From Alphaproteobacteria bacterium (GTDB taxonomy: Bacteria; Pseudomonadota; Alphaproteobacteria; Rhizobiales; Xanthobacteraceae), in NCBI GenBank assembly GCA_005884685.1, contig VBAH01000021.1:62001-126000 (forward strand): a stretch of DNA of 64,000 bases, in the 5' to 3' direction. Below are positions 33,203 to 42,087 of this stretch, one piece after another. Each line of letters opens with the position of its first letter. The first letter of the stretch is position 1. Both the position numbers and the translations under genes were made by a program. The notes below the pieces were generated by a model. It did not search any database. It saw only the letters and a list, made by a program, of their open reading frames with translations, and was not told the origin of the DNA.

Positions 33203-34072
33203 ATGATGTCACCGATGCCTGTCCGCCTTGGTTTTGTCGCAATGTCGGCCGCGGCGCTGCTGGCGTCGCCGGGCGCGGCATTCGCCCAAGGGGCGGCCGG
33301 CAGCGTCAAGCTGGCGCCGCACGTGGCGGTCTACGATCTCAGCCTCACCAGCTCGCGCGGCAAGCGCTCGCTCGAGGGCGTGCGCGGCCGCATCGTCTAC
33401 GATTTCTCCGGCAGCGCCTGCGAGGGTTACGCGCTCAACTTCCGCCAGGTGACCGAGCTCGACAGCGGCGAGGGCAAGGTCGCGCTCAGCGACCTGCGCA
33501 CCGCCACCTGGGAGGAAGGCGACGGCAAGAGCTTTCGCTTCAAGTCGCAGAACTACATGGATGAGAAGCAGGTCGGCAACGTCGACGGACGCGCCGATCG
33601 CGCCAGGAGCAGCAGCGTCGCCGTCAAGCTGGTGAAGCCCGAGGACAAGAAGTTCGACGCCGGCAAGGTGGTGTTTCCGACCGAGCACATGCGCCTGCTG
33701 ATCGAGGCCGCGCAGGCCGGCAAGACGCTGCTCGAGGTCGCCGTCTACGACGGCTCGGAGTCGGGCGAGAAGATCTATCAGTCGCTCTCGGTCATCGGGC
33801 GGCGCATCGAGCCCGAGAAGAAGCCGAGCGACGATGCGGCGGCGGACAAGGATTCGCTCGGCGGGCTTGCGCGCTGGCCGGTGACGATCAGCTATTTCGA
33901 CAAGAGCAAGCAGGCCGAGGACCAGCCGAGCGAACAGACGCCGATCTACGCGATCTCGTTCGAAATGTACGAGAACGGCATCTCGCGCGCGCTCCGCCTC
34001 GACTACGGCGATTTCGTCATCGACGGCAAGATGACCTCGCTCGACGTGAAGAAGGCGAAGGCGTGTAAGTAA
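33203..34072 (+). CDS. eipB: Cell envelope integrity protein EipB (DUF1849)
   Basis: EipB is a periplasmic beta-spiral protein needed for envelope integrity in Brucella and conserved in alphaproteobacteria. This 289-residue copy has a signal peptide ending SPGAAFAQ (about 1-29), the family start KLAPHVAVYDLSL and the conserved cysteine pair Cys73 (SGSACEGY) and Cys288 (AKACK), which form a disulphide. The ATG at 33203 follows AGGAGAGA; a second ATG directly follows. It is divergent from ridA. Confidence 0.93.
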   Translation: MMSPMPVRLGFVAMSAAALLASPGAAFAQGAAGSVKLAPHVAVYDLSLTSSRGKRSLEGVRGRIVYDFSGSACEGYALNFRQVTELDSGEGKVALSDLRTATWEEGDGKSFRFKSQNYMDEKQVGNVDGRADRARSSSVAVKLVKPEDKKFDAGKVVFPTEHMRLLIEAAQAGKTLLEVAVYDGSESGEKIYQSLSVIGRRIEPEKKPSDDAAADKDSLGGLARWPVTISYFDKSKQAEDQPSEQTPIYAISFEMYENGISRALRLDYGDFVIDGKMTSLDVKKAKACK

Positions 34073-34254
34073 TCCGGCCTGCGCTGCTCAGACGATCTCG
34101 AGCAGAGGCTTCTGCCCGGGCGCCGAAAGGCATGAGACCAGATGGCGAGCAAGCCCATTGTCGTCAGTCGACGTGCTATATCTCGACCCGCAATTCGCGT
34201 GGACGCACGGCGCATTTGGTGGCGCTGATTTGCGTAAGTGACTGAGAACCGGCG

Positions 34255-34755
34255 ATGGGCGGGTCAGTGCTTTCGAACGAGCGGGGCTGCACGATCCGAT
34301 GGCCTCTGACGATCGCAGCCGTGGCGTTTCTTGGCCTCGTTTCCCTTCCACCACCCGCGCTGGCCGAGGCCGACGTGTTTCAACAGGCCGTCAACTACGT
34401 TTTCACCGGGCAGGTCGATCCGCAGGGCGGCCCTGAAATCGTCGACCGCAGGTCCTGCATTGTCGTGGTGCGCGATCCGCGTTTCAATCGATACATCAGA
34501 TACTATTTGAGCCGTTTCAAAATGGACGATGCGCTTTTTGACAAGACATACGCCGGGTCGCGCGTTCTTTACGAAGTGAATGTCAAGGGCGACGACACCG
34601 TGATCGAGTACCTCACCCCGGACAAGAGCGCCGTCATTCAGGGATACCGGTCCGCGCAGATTCCCCTGCCCGGGGACATCGATCAAACGCGAAAAGCGCT
34701 GCGCATCATCTTCACCGACTATTGCAAGGCCGAGACCCCGAAGACGCCGTTCTGA
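34255..34755 (+). CDS. Secreted hypothetical protein
   Basis: A 166-residue protein with a hydrophobic signal sequence (WPLTIAAVAFLGLVSLPPPALA, about 16-37) and a mature part with no recognised domain. Two cysteines (SCIVVV and DYCKAE) may pair. It is repeatedly seen as a conserved hypothetical in rhizobia by style, but I cannot name a family. It converges on dinB with 25 bases between them. Confidence 0.65.
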   Translation: MGGSVLSNERGCTIRWPLTIAAVAFLGLVSLPPPALAEADVFQQAVNYVFTGQVDPQGGPEIVDRRSCIVVVRDPRFNRYIRYYLSRFKMDDALFDKTYAGSRVLYEVNVKGDDTVIEYLTPDKSAVIQGYRSAQIPLPGDIDQTRKALRIIFTDYCKAETPKTPF

Positions 34756-34780
34756 TCGGACGCCGTTGCCTATTCACGGC

Positions 34781-36079
34781 TCAGTCCTCGTCCTCCTCAT
34801 CGTCTTCACCGGTCTCGGCCCTCGTGCCGTCGAACACCAGTCCCTTGACGACCGCGCCGGCGCCGAACTTCTCGCGCACCTTGTCGACCGCATGCTCGGC
34901 CTTGGCGGCGCGTTCACCGAGGCGGTCCACGAGGTCGGCGGTGTCGGCCCTTTCGGCCTCATCCAGGTTCGACGCGCCGATGCCGAGCAGGCGGAATTGC
35001 GTGCCGTCGATCTCGCGCGCGAGCAGGTCGCGGCCGGCCGCGAAGATCCGTCCCGCGAGCTGCGTCGGCTCGCCGAGCGAGCGGGCGCGCGTGCGGATGC
35101 GGAAGTCCGCGGTTTTCAGTTTCAGGGTTACGGTCGAGCCCGCGATGCCGCTGGCCTTGAGGCGGCGCGACACCCGCTCGCACAGCGACCAGAGGATCTT
35201 CTCCAGCGGCTTGTACGACGCGATATCCGCGCCGAAGGTCGTCTCGGCCGACACGCTCTTGGTCTCGCGCTCCGGGTTGACGCTGCGGTCGTCGATGCCG
35301 CGTGACAGACGCCACAGCCGGCGGCCCTCGACGCCGTAGCGCTTCATCAGATCGGATTCGTCGGCGCGCTGCAGGTCGGCGATCGTGCTGTAGCCGTCGC
35401 GTTGCAGCCGTGCCGCCGCAACCTTGCCGACGCCCCAGATGAAGCCGACCGGTTTGGCACCGAGGAACACGACCGCCTCGTCGGCGCCGAGCACCGCGAA
35501 ACCGCGCGGCTTGTCCATGTCGGAGGCGATCTTGGCCAAAAACTTGTTGGCCGAAAGCCCGATCGACACCGTGATGCCAATGTCGGCCTCGACCCGCCGC
35601 GAGAAGCGCGCGAGCGAGCGCGCCGGGTTCATGCCGTGCAGCCGCTCGGTTCCGGTGAGATCGATGAACGCCTCGTCGATCGAGAGCGGCTCGACCTGCG
35701 GCGTCAGTTCGAACATCAGCCGCCGCACCTCGCGGCCGACACGCACGTATTTCGCCATGTCCGGCGGGATGATCGCCGCGTGCGGGCAGAGCTTGCGCGC
35801 CTTGAACATCGGCATCGCCGAATGGATGCCGTAGGTGCGCGCGATATAGCAGGCGGTCGCCACCACACCGCGCTTGCCGCCGCCGATGATCAGCGGCTTG
35901 TCGGCGAGCGAGGGATCGTCGCGCTTCTCGACCGCCGCGTAGAACGCGTCGCAGTCGACATGCGCGATCGACAACGCGTTGAGCTGCGCATGCCGGAGCA
36001 GGCGCGGGGAGCCGCAGGCGACGCATCGCCGGGCCGCGTCCGCGGCGTCGGAAAAGCAGTCGCGGCAGAAGCCCGGCAT
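34781..36079 (-). CDS. dinB: DNA polymerase IV (Y family) with N-terminal zinc-finger extension
   Basis: A translesion polymerase of 432 residues. The catalytic motifs are [12 protein letters not shown] (about 38-49) and SIDEAFIDL, with the thumb and little-finger regions to about 360. Before the palm lies an extension, CRDCFSD...RRCVACG, with two Cys-x2-Cys knuckles that would bind zinc; this is not in enterobacterial DinB. An acidic tail ([11 protein letters not shown]) ends the protein. The start is ATG 36079. No classical beta-clamp motif was checked beyond the C-terminus. Confidence 0.93.
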   Translation of the reverse strand: MPGFCRDCFSDAADAARRCVACGSPRLLRHAQLNALSIAHVDCDAFYAAVEKRDDPSLADKPLIIGGGKRGVVATACYIARTYGIHSAMPMFKARKLCPHAAIIPPDMAKYVRVGREVRRLMFELTPQVEPLSIDEAFIDLTGTERLHGMNPARSLARFSRRVEADIGITVSIGLSANKFLAKIASDMDKPRGFAVLGADEAVVFLGAKPVGFIWGVGKVAAARLQRDGYSTIADLQRADESDLMKRYGVEGRRLWRLSRGIDDRSVNPERETKSVSAETTFGADIASYKPLEKILWSLCERVSRRLKASGIAGSTVTLKLKTADFRIRTRARSLGEPTQLAGRIFAAGRDLLAREIDGTQFRLLGIGASNLDEAERADTADLVDRLGERAAKAEHAVDKVREKFGAGAVVKGLVFDGTRAETGEDDEEDED

Positions 36080-36083
36080 GGGA

Positions 36084-36383
36084 TCAGGGTACCTCCCGCC
36101 GCCACGGCCGCCCGCCCAGCACCGCCTGCGCATGCTCGATATCCTGCGGCCCCAGCTCCGCGTGTTCGGCAACGGCGATCAGCAGCGGCTCGTCAGCGAC
36201 CACGTAGTCCAGCACGCCCGCCAGGAAGGAGGGCTCGGCGGCCGCCCGGCGAATCATCTCCGGGCCGATGCCGGTGGCGGCGAGAAAAGCCCCCAGGCGC
36301 TCGGGGTCGGCGGCCATGAAACCGAGCGCCTGAATTGCGAGATTTTCAGCGATTTTGCGGGTGATGCGCGCGCCTTTCGCCAT
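36084..36383 (-). CDS. DUF3572 family protein
   Basis: A 99-residue helical protein of the DUF3572 family, restricted to alphaproteobacteria. The typical sequence [24 protein letters not shown] and [20 protein letters not shown] is present. The function is unknown. It ends four bases before dinB begins, so the two are probably co-transcribed, and it is divergent from divK. Confidence 0.9.
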   Translation of the reverse strand: MAKGARITRKIAENLAIQALGFMAADPERLGAFLAATGIGPEMIRRAAAEPSFLAGVLDYVVADEPLLIAVAEHAELGPQDIEHAQAVLGGRPWRREVP

Positions 36384-36515
36384 TCCCGTTTGCCTTTCCG
36401 TAACGTATCGCCGCTAGGGTTTTACTAAGATTCTGCCCATTCGCGCGCCGGGGGCGAGGCGGTCGTTTGGCCTTGTGGTCAAAGGCCCGCCAGATGGGGT
36501 AGCCGGAGGGCCGAA

Positions 36516-36896
36516 ATGGCCAAAACCGTCCTGATCGTGGAGGACAACGAGCTCAACATGAAGCTCTTCCACGACCTGTTGGAAGCGCACGGCTACCACA
36601 CCGTCGGAACCCGCAACGGGATCGAGGCGCTCGATCTCGCGCGCAAGCACCGCCCGGACCTGATCATCATGGATATCCAGCTGCCAGAAGTGTCCGGCCT
36701 CGAAGTCACCAAATGGCTGAAGGATGATCCCGAGCTCAAATCGATCCCGGTGGTGGCGGTGACGGCGTTCGCCATGAAGGGCGACGAGGAGCGCATCCGC
36801 GAAGGCGGGTGCGAGGCCTATCTGTCGAAGCCCATCTCGGTCGGCAAGTTCATCGAGACGGTGCGCCACTTCCTCGGAACGGAGCAGCGGCGATGA
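36516..36896 (+). CDS. divK: Cell-cycle response regulator DivK
   Basis: DivK is a single-domain receiver phosphorylated by DivJ and dephosphorylated by PleC; it controls CckA through DivL in alphaproteobacteria. The 126-residue protein has [16 protein letters not shown] at the start, the phospho-acceptor Asp53 ([11 protein letters not shown]) and the Lys-Pro switch ([10 protein letters not shown]). The ribosome site GGAGGG is good. The stop overlaps the pleD start in ATGA, the conserved divK-pleD arrangement. Confidence 0.96.
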   Translation: MAKTVLIVEDNELNMKLFHDLLEAHGYHTVGTRNGIEALDLARKHRPDLIIMDIQLPEVSGLEVTKWLKDDPELKSIPVVAVTAFAMKGDEERIREGGCEAYLSKPISVGKFIETVRHFLGTEQRR

Positions 36897-38192
36897 CGGC
36901 GCGCATCCTGGTCGTCGACGACATCGCGGCCAACGTCAAGCTGCTCGAAGCGCGGCTCACCGCGGAATATTTCGATGTCGTGACCGCGATGTCGGGCGCC
37001 GAAGCGCTGTCGATCTGCGAGCGCGCGCAATGCGACATCGTGCTGCTCGACGTGATGATGCCGGAGATGGACGGCTTCGAGGTGACGCGCCGGCTCAAGG
37101 CGAGCGCGGTCACGCATCACATCCCGGTGGTGATGGTGACGGCGCTCGACCAGCCGTCGGACCGCGTGCGCGGGCTGGAAGCCGGCGCCGACGATTTCCT
37201 CACCAAGCCGGTCTCCGACATCGCGCTGCTCGCGCGCGTGCGCTCGCTGGTGCGGCTGAAGATGGCGGCCGACGAGCTGCGCATGCGCGCGCGTCCTGCT
37301 GGTCGACGACCGCAGGTCGTCCTATGAGCGCATCGCCGGCATTCTCACCGCCGAGCACACCGTCGACGTCGAGCCGAGCCCGCAGGAAGCGCTGTTCCAT
37401 GCGGCGGACGCCGATTACGAGTGCATGATCGTGTCGCTCGGCCTGGAAAACTTCGACGGCTTAAGGCTGTGCAGCCAGGTGCGCTCGCTCGACCGCACGC
37501 GCGGCGTTCCCATCCTGATGATCGCCGAGGCCGAGGACAATGCGCGGCTGCTGCGCGGGCTCGAGATCGGCGTGAACGACTATCTGGTGCGCCCGGTCGA
37601 CAAGAACGAATTGCTGGCGCGCGTGCGCACGCAGATCCGCAAGAAGCGTTACACCGCGCGGCTGCGCGACAACGTGCAGCAATCGATGGAGATGGCGATC
37701 ACCGACGGCCTCACCGGCCTCTACAATCGCCGCTACATGGAGAGCCATCTCGCGACGCTGGTCGAGCAGGCGGCGGGCCGCGGCAAGCCGCTGACGCTGC
37801 TGGTGCTCGATATCGACTATTTCAAGGCGATCAACGATACCCACGGGCACGATGCCGGCGACGACGTGCTGCGCGAATTCGCCACGCGGATCAAGAAGTC
37901 GATCCGCGGCATCGATCTCGCCTGCCGCTACGGCGGGGAGGAGTTCGTCATCGTGATGCCGGAGACCGACATGGCGGTGGCGGCGCTGGTGGCGGAGCGC
38001 ATCCGCCGCCGCATCGCGGGCGAGCCGTTCACCATCGAGCAGGGCGCCAAGGCGCTCGACGTGACGCTCTCGATCGGGCTGGCGGCGCTCGGCGGCAACG
38101 ATACGGCCGCGACGGTCCTCAAGCGCGCCGACCAGGCGCTCTATCGCGCCAAGCGCGACGGCCGCAACCGGGTGGTGGCGGACGCGGCGTAG
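36893..38192 (+). pseudogene. pleD: PleD diguanylate cyclase, broken by deletion and frameshift
   Basis: PleD has two receiver domains and a GGDEF domain that makes c-di-GMP. The first receiver (36893 to about 37290, [20 protein letters not shown]) is in one frame and stops at 37327. The second receiver and GGDEF domain (about 37290-38192, with RVLLVDDRRSSYERI and CRYGGEEFVIV) are in another frame. The two meet at gcgcatgcgcgcgcgtcc (37280-37297). Compared with Caulobacter PleD, roughly 20 linker residues before the second receiver are missing as well, so a deletion of the linker plus loss of frame has occurred. The GGEEF motif and the downstream part are intact from ATG 37425. Real mutation or assembly error cannot be told apart here. 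Confidence 0.85.
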
Positions 38193-38217
38193 CGGCCCGC
38201 TTGCGCTCAGGGCCCGA

Positions 38218-40305
38218 TCAGCACTCGGGGACGCCGGCGCGCCGCAAGCCTTCCAGGTAGTGGCGCCGGTCGCGATCCTGCGTGAACGGATAATTCTCGG
38301 CGAACTTCTTGAGCGTGAAGTCCGGCTCGATTTGCAGCAGCTTTCCGATGTAGAGCGCCGCTTCCTCGCGCCGGCGCAGATGCCCCAGCGCGGCGATCAG
38401 GGGCTTGTAGCCGTTGACGAACGCGGGAGTGAAATGAACGACGCGGCGCCCGATCTCGATCGCCTTCTTGTACTGCCGCTTCATCAGGTAGGCGATCGCG
38501 AACGGGTTCTCGTGCAGCGAAAAGTAGGGCAGCGAAGCCGTCAGGTCGCGGCAGCGCTCAAGCCGCTCCAGCGCCGCGTCCGGATCGCCGGCGTAACAGC
38601 AGGTCAGCCCGCTGTAGACCCAGATGAACGGCAGGTTGGGATTGAGCTGCAGCGCCATTTCGAAGTAATGCAGCGCGAGCTCGGTGTCGCGGTTGATGAA
38701 TGACACGATGTGCGCGTAGATCGCCAGCGCCTCGGCGTTGGCCGGATCGAGCTGCGTTGCCCGTTCCGCATAGTCGAGGGCGGTCTTCGAGGCCTGGGCG
38801 AAATCCTCAGCCCAGCCCTGGCCGATGCGGAAGACGTGCCAGTAGGCGGCCCAGGAGAGAACCACCGCGTTGTCGGGCTCGAGCGCAAGCGCGCGTTTGA
38901 TCAGCTCGCCGCCTTCCTCATAATTGCGGCGCTCCATCGTGTTGAGCAGCGGCAGGGCGCGCATGACGCAGCTCAGCGCATCGTCGTCCTGGTCGCGCTT
39001 CTTGGGATGGCCCTCGATGTAGAGGATGACCGGATCGATCTGGGCAACGATCGGGGCGGTGACGTGCTCGTCGATCAGATCGAGCCGGTCGGCCGGCAGC
39101 TCGAAGGTCCGGCTCCAGACCGGGCTTGCGTCGGTCTTGAGATCGAGCAGCCGCACGCTGATCCGGTAGATGCCGCGGCTGCAGGATACCGAGCCGTCCA
39201 CGACATAATCGAGGTCCTGACGGCGCAGCTCGTTGTCGCTGAGAAATGTCGGCGCCGGCACGCGCATCAGCGCAGTGGGTGCCACGACTTCAAACCAGAT
39301 GAAGCGTGCCAGCGCGGCGGAGACTTCATGCGCCAGCGCAAACGCGAGATTATCATCGACGTCGGCAGACAGCGGGATGAAGGGCATGACGCCGACCCGG
39401 CGGTGGCTGCGCTTGGGTGCGGCGGCCTTGGCGGAATTCCTCTCGTCCGCGGACGGGCCGTTCAACTGCGTCGGCTGCGCCTCATCGTGCCCGCTGGTCC
39501 GGATCGTCTCGAACAGGGCGCGCGTCTCGGGTGAGGGGTCGGCACCGAGGCTGCGTTTGAGCGCATTGTTCAGCCGCTTGTATTCCACGAGCGCCTGCAC
39601 CCGCTCATCACGATCCACCAGCGCGCGCATGATCACGCGCGATGCGCCTTCATGCGTGGGGTCGAAGTCCAGCAGGCGGCGCGCAATCGATTCGCGCTCG
39701 CTCGGCTGCGCACTCGGCTTCTCCGTTTCATTGAGCTTGCTGGCCAGAAGATTGCGCAGGTTTTGGGCAAAGCTCGCCCGTTTGGCCAACAGCCACTGAT
39801 CGAATGCCGCGCTGATCCCGTCGAGATCCTCGAGCAGTTCTCCCTGGCAGAGTTCGGCCAGCTTGCCGCGCACGGACTGGGTTCCCGGGTCTTCGGCGAG
39901 CAGCGCGTTGGCGTCGATCCAGCAGGCGCCGGTATTGAACTGGATGGTCTGATGATCGATCGACAGCACCTGCTTGGCCAACGGGCCAAACACGACGGAC
40001 AATTCGCGCAGCGATTGGCGCAGGCTGGCGCGCGCCTGGTATTTCGAAACCCGGTCCCACAGCATCGCGGCGAGGCGCGATCTCGGCACCGGGGCGCCTC
40101 CGGCAAAGCACAGGTATCCGAGTATCGCGCGGGCCTTGCGGCCGCGCGGCAGAATGTCGGCATGGCGAACCCCGGCAGCGCGCATGATGCCGAGAAGGTG
40201 GATGCGGACCAGCGGCGACGGCTGATGCCGCGCAACCCGGTCGGCCGGACCGTTCGAGAGTGTGACGACGTTGGTTTTCGAATGATCCGACACGGCTTGC
40301 GGCAT
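38218..40305 (-). CDS. BTAD-type transcriptional regulator with TolB-like and TPR regions (SARP-like), copy 2
   Basis: A 695-residue protein with the same plan as the gene at 26162: winged helix (about 30-110, IHLLGIMRAAGVRHADILPR then GRKARAILGYLCF), BTAD domain, TolB-like segment starting VGVMPFIPLSADVDDN, and C-terminal TPRs with ALALEPDNAVVLSWAAYW and ATQLDPANAEALAIYAH. The ATG at 40305 follows GGGAG. The two copies are clearly homologous but divergent. It is divergent from a small repeat-containing gene (40572), which may be its target, by inference. Confidence 0.85.
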   Translation of the reverse strand: MPQAVSDHSKTNVVTLSNGPADRVARHQPSPLVRIHLLGIMRAAGVRHADILPRGRKARAILGYLCFAGGAPVPRSRLAAMLWDRVSKYQARASLRQSLRELSVVFGPLAKQVLSIDHQTIQFNTGACWIDANALLAEDPGTQSVRGKLAELCQGELLEDLDGISAAFDQWLLAKRASFAQNLRNLLASKLNETEKPSAQPSERESIARRLLDFDPTHEGASRVIMRALVDRDERVQALVEYKRLNNALKRSLGADPSPETRALFETIRTSGHDEAQPTQLNGPSADERNSAKAAAPKRSHRRVGVMPFIPLSADVDDNLAFALAHEVSAALARFIWFEVVAPTALMRVPAPTFLSDNELRRQDLDYVVDGSVSCSRGIYRISVRLLDLKTDASPVWSRTFELPADRLDLIDEHVTAPIVAQIDPVILYIEGHPKKRDQDDDALSCVMRALPLLNTMERRNYEEGGELIKRALALEPDNAVVLSWAAYWHVFRIGQGWAEDFAQASKTALDYAERATQLDPANAEALAIYAHIVSFINRDTELALHYFEMALQLNPNLPFIWVYSGLTCCYAGDPDAALERLERCRDLTASLPYFSLHENPFAIAYLMKRQYKKAIEIGRRVVHFTPAFVNGYKPLIAALGHLRRREEAALYIGKLLQIEPDFTLKKFAENYPFTQDRDRRHYLEGLRRAGVPEC

Positions 40306-40571
40306 CAGATGGCTCCCTCTTCCAGTATCCTTATGGTTGCGCATCAACCCAGCCGCTAGGGAAATAGCCGGGGCTATCAACGCGCGACGGCTTTAATTAA
40401 CGCAACTCTACAGCAGAGTTCCAGCGTCTCCTAGCGGCTGTTCACGGTTTTCTGACGCAAAGTTAGCGCCTTAATGCGCCGGTTTTCACGCTCGCCAAAT
40501 CCCTTTCATCCGCCCGCGACGTACCCTGCGCACGAGCGCCAATAGTGGCGCCATGCAGCATGGAGGTATCG

Positions 40572-40829
40572 ATGCAGAAACTTCAGGTCGCGGTTGTGAC
40601 TGCGCCGGAAACGGCCGACAGCCGGAAAGTCCGGCTCGGCGCCCAGGCGCCAAGCTTGCCGCCGCGCGTTTCGACCCGTGCGCCGGCTGCCACCGCGGAC
40701 AGCCGGAAGGTGCGGCTGGGAGCGCAGGCTCCGAGCCTGCCCCGAATCGTCGCGCGTCCGGCGGCTGCGGTGATCGACAGCCGCAAGGTGCGCCTCGGCG
40801 CGCAAGCGCCCAGTCTGCCGCGGAAGTGA
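40572..40829 (+). CDS. Small protein with three identical 15-residue repeats
   Basis: An 85-residue protein I cannot assign to a family. The ATG at 40572 follows GGAGG by five bases. After a 15-residue N-terminus (MQKLQVAVVTAPETA) the peptide DSRKVRLGAQAPSLP occurs at residues 16-30, 43-57 and 69-83, separated by Pro/Ala/Arg-rich spacers of 11-12 residues. Between any two DNA copies about nine bases differ and every difference is synonymous, so the peptide is under strong selection. There is no signal peptide or membrane helix. The layout recalls multi-core peptide precursors or repeated binding motifs, but no modifying enzyme gene is adjacent. A hairpin at 40865-40890 may end the transcript. 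Confidence 0.75.
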   Translation: MQKLQVAVVTAPETADSRKVRLGAQAPSLPPRVSTRAPAATADSRKVRLGAQAPSLPRIVARPAAAVIDSRKVRLGAQAPSLPRK

Positions 40830-40864
40830 CCGGTTGAAGCCCGGAATGCCGAGGGGCCGGTGAG

Positions 40865-40898
40865 GATCAGGATGGCTCGCCATTCTGATCTTTGTCCT
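40865..40898 (+). terminator. Possible terminator after the repeat-peptide gene
   Basis: Arms gatcaggatggc (40865-40876) and gccattctgatc (40879-40890) pair with one mismatch and a two-base loop, followed by tttgtccttt. The tight loop and mixed tail make this moderate evidence. Confidence 0.5.
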
Positions 40899-41199
40899 TT
40901 CATCGAACGAAGAGTGACGGCGGCGGGACGAAACGGCGTCCCGTCAACCCTAACCCTTTACACTACCGGCGAATCTCTGCACGCTTGAGCGGCGGTCGGC
41001 GTTGCTTTCCGCTTCGTTTCAATTAGCCTCGATGCAGGGCGCCTGGCGGGCTTACGGCCTGCGCGAAAGCCGCTCCACATTGCTTTGAATACCCTACGGA
41101 ATGCTCAGGTCCGCCGCATCTCCTGACACCCGTGGGGTTCGGCCGGTCCGGGACGGTGTGAGTGGCCTCCTCAATGGCACCGCTCCCGGCCGGCCACCT
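40891..41199. other. Intergenic region
   Basis: I see no gene between the repeat-peptide gene and the DsrE-like gene. A frame at 41101-41376 is antisense to the latter and looks spurious. The convergent layout means no promoter is required here. Confidence 0.5.
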
Positions 41200-41631
41200 T
41201 CATGGCCGCACGATCGTCCAGCCTTTTTCGCCGAGCTCGATCAGCGTGACGACGCCGGCCTGCACGTGCTCGGCGTTCTCGATGATCGGGATCGCCTTGC
41301 CCTCGCGCTTTTCCATCGAGTCGATGGTGTTCTGGCACGCCTTGAAGCTGACATTGGTCATGCTCTTGCCGAATGACGCGAGGCGCGGGGCCACCGGGGA
41401 TGTGTCCGCGCGCAACATATGCAGCCCGGCATTGAACGCCACGATCTGGATTTCGACCTCTTCGCCCTTGTCCGAATAGTATTTCGACACATTGGCGGCG
41501 ACGTTGAGCACCGCGTTCATCTTGTCGGCATCGTTGTCGCTGATCTGCAGTGCGAGGCGATGCGGCCCGTCTGCAAGGGCGGGCAGCGCAAAGAACAGCG
41601 CAAGCACGGGGATGAAGCGAAGCATGCGCAT
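41200..41631 (-). CDS. Secreted DsrE-like protein
   Basis: A 143-residue protein with a signal peptide (MRMLRFIPVLALFFALPALA) and a DsrE/DsrF-type Rossmann-like fold: HRLALQISDNDADKMNAVLN at the start, VEIQIVAFNAGLHMLRAD, and one cysteine (SFKACQNTIDS) in the position where active DsrE-like proteins carry their sulphur-binding Cys. Periplasmic DsrE-like proteins may carry sulphur or simply bind a ligand. ATG 41631 is chosen for the signal peptide. It stands between rpmG and the repeat-peptide gene. Confidence 0.82.
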   Translation of the reverse strand: MRMLRFIPVLALFFALPALADGPHRLALQISDNDADKMNAVLNVAANVSKYYSDKGEEVEIQIVAFNAGLHMLRADTSPVAPRLASFGKSMTNVSFKACQNTIDSMEKREGKAIPIIENAEHVQAGVVTLIELGEKGWTIVRP

Positions 41632-41679
41632 GGCGGCTCTCCGATCTGCGCGCATTCAAGTCCGAACGGGGCTCAAATG

Positions 41680-41704
41680 CAAAGGGCGCCTGTGACAGGC
41701 GCCC
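41680..41704 (-). terminator. Hairpin downstream of rpmG
   Basis: ggcgcctg (41685-41692) and caggcgcc (41696-41703) pair around a three-base loop; on the minus strand the hairpin is followed by CTTTGCATTTG. It lies about 26 bases after the rpmG stop codon and likely ends its transcript. Confidence 0.65.
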
Positions 41705-41729
41705 CGACAAAGCCCGGCGGTAACCGCGG

Positions 41730-41897
41730 CTACTTGATCTTCGACTCGCGGAACTCGACGTGCTTCTTGGCGACCGGATCGTATTTCTTCTTCACGAGCT
41801 TGTCGGTCATCGTGCGCGAGTTCTTGCGCGTGACGTAATAGAAGCCTGTGTCGGCGCTCGAGACGAGCTTGACCTTGATCGTGGTGGCCTTGGCCAT
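41730..41897 (-). CDS. rpmG: 50S ribosomal protein L33
   Basis: A 55-residue basic ribosomal protein that binds 23S rRNA near the E site. The sequence [20 protein letters not shown] is the standard L33 start, and the protein ends [10 protein letters not shown]. It lacks the zinc-binding cysteines of the other L33 type, so it is the zinc-free form usual in alphaproteobacteria. The ATG at 41897 follows AGAGG. It is too short for many ORF cut-offs. Confidence 0.95.
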   Translation of the reverse strand: MAKATTIKVKLVSSADTGFYYVTRKNSRTMTDKLVKKKYDPVAKKHVEFRESKIK

Positions 41898-41964
41898 TGG
41901 GAACCTCTTTTTCGAATTTGCCGGACCCTAGCGGCCGAGCCCGGAATGTCAAGGAAATCGGCCG

Positions 41965-42087
41965 TCGTTATTGCGCCGTAGGGCGCAATAAGCGACGCGG
42001 AGCGGAGCGCATTGCGCCACCGCCCGGCAACGGCGCAATGCGCTCCCGCCCCCGCCTTCGCGGGGGCATGCTTATTGCGCCCTACAA
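41965..42087. repeat. Nested 'ttattgcgcc' palindromic repeats
   Basis: Inverted arms ttattgcgcc (41968-41977) / ggcgcaataa (41982-41991), then gagcgcattgcgcc (42005-42018) / ggcgcaatgcgctc (42032-42045), and another cttattgcgccctac at 42070-42084. The element fills the space upstream of rpmG and downstream of the Nudix gene. Confidence 0.75.

Noticed and set aside
40399-40422. EcfG-like promoter (GGAAC-N15-CGTT) upstream of the second BTAD regulator
   Set aside because: The spacer is 15 bases, one shorter than the accepted 16-17.
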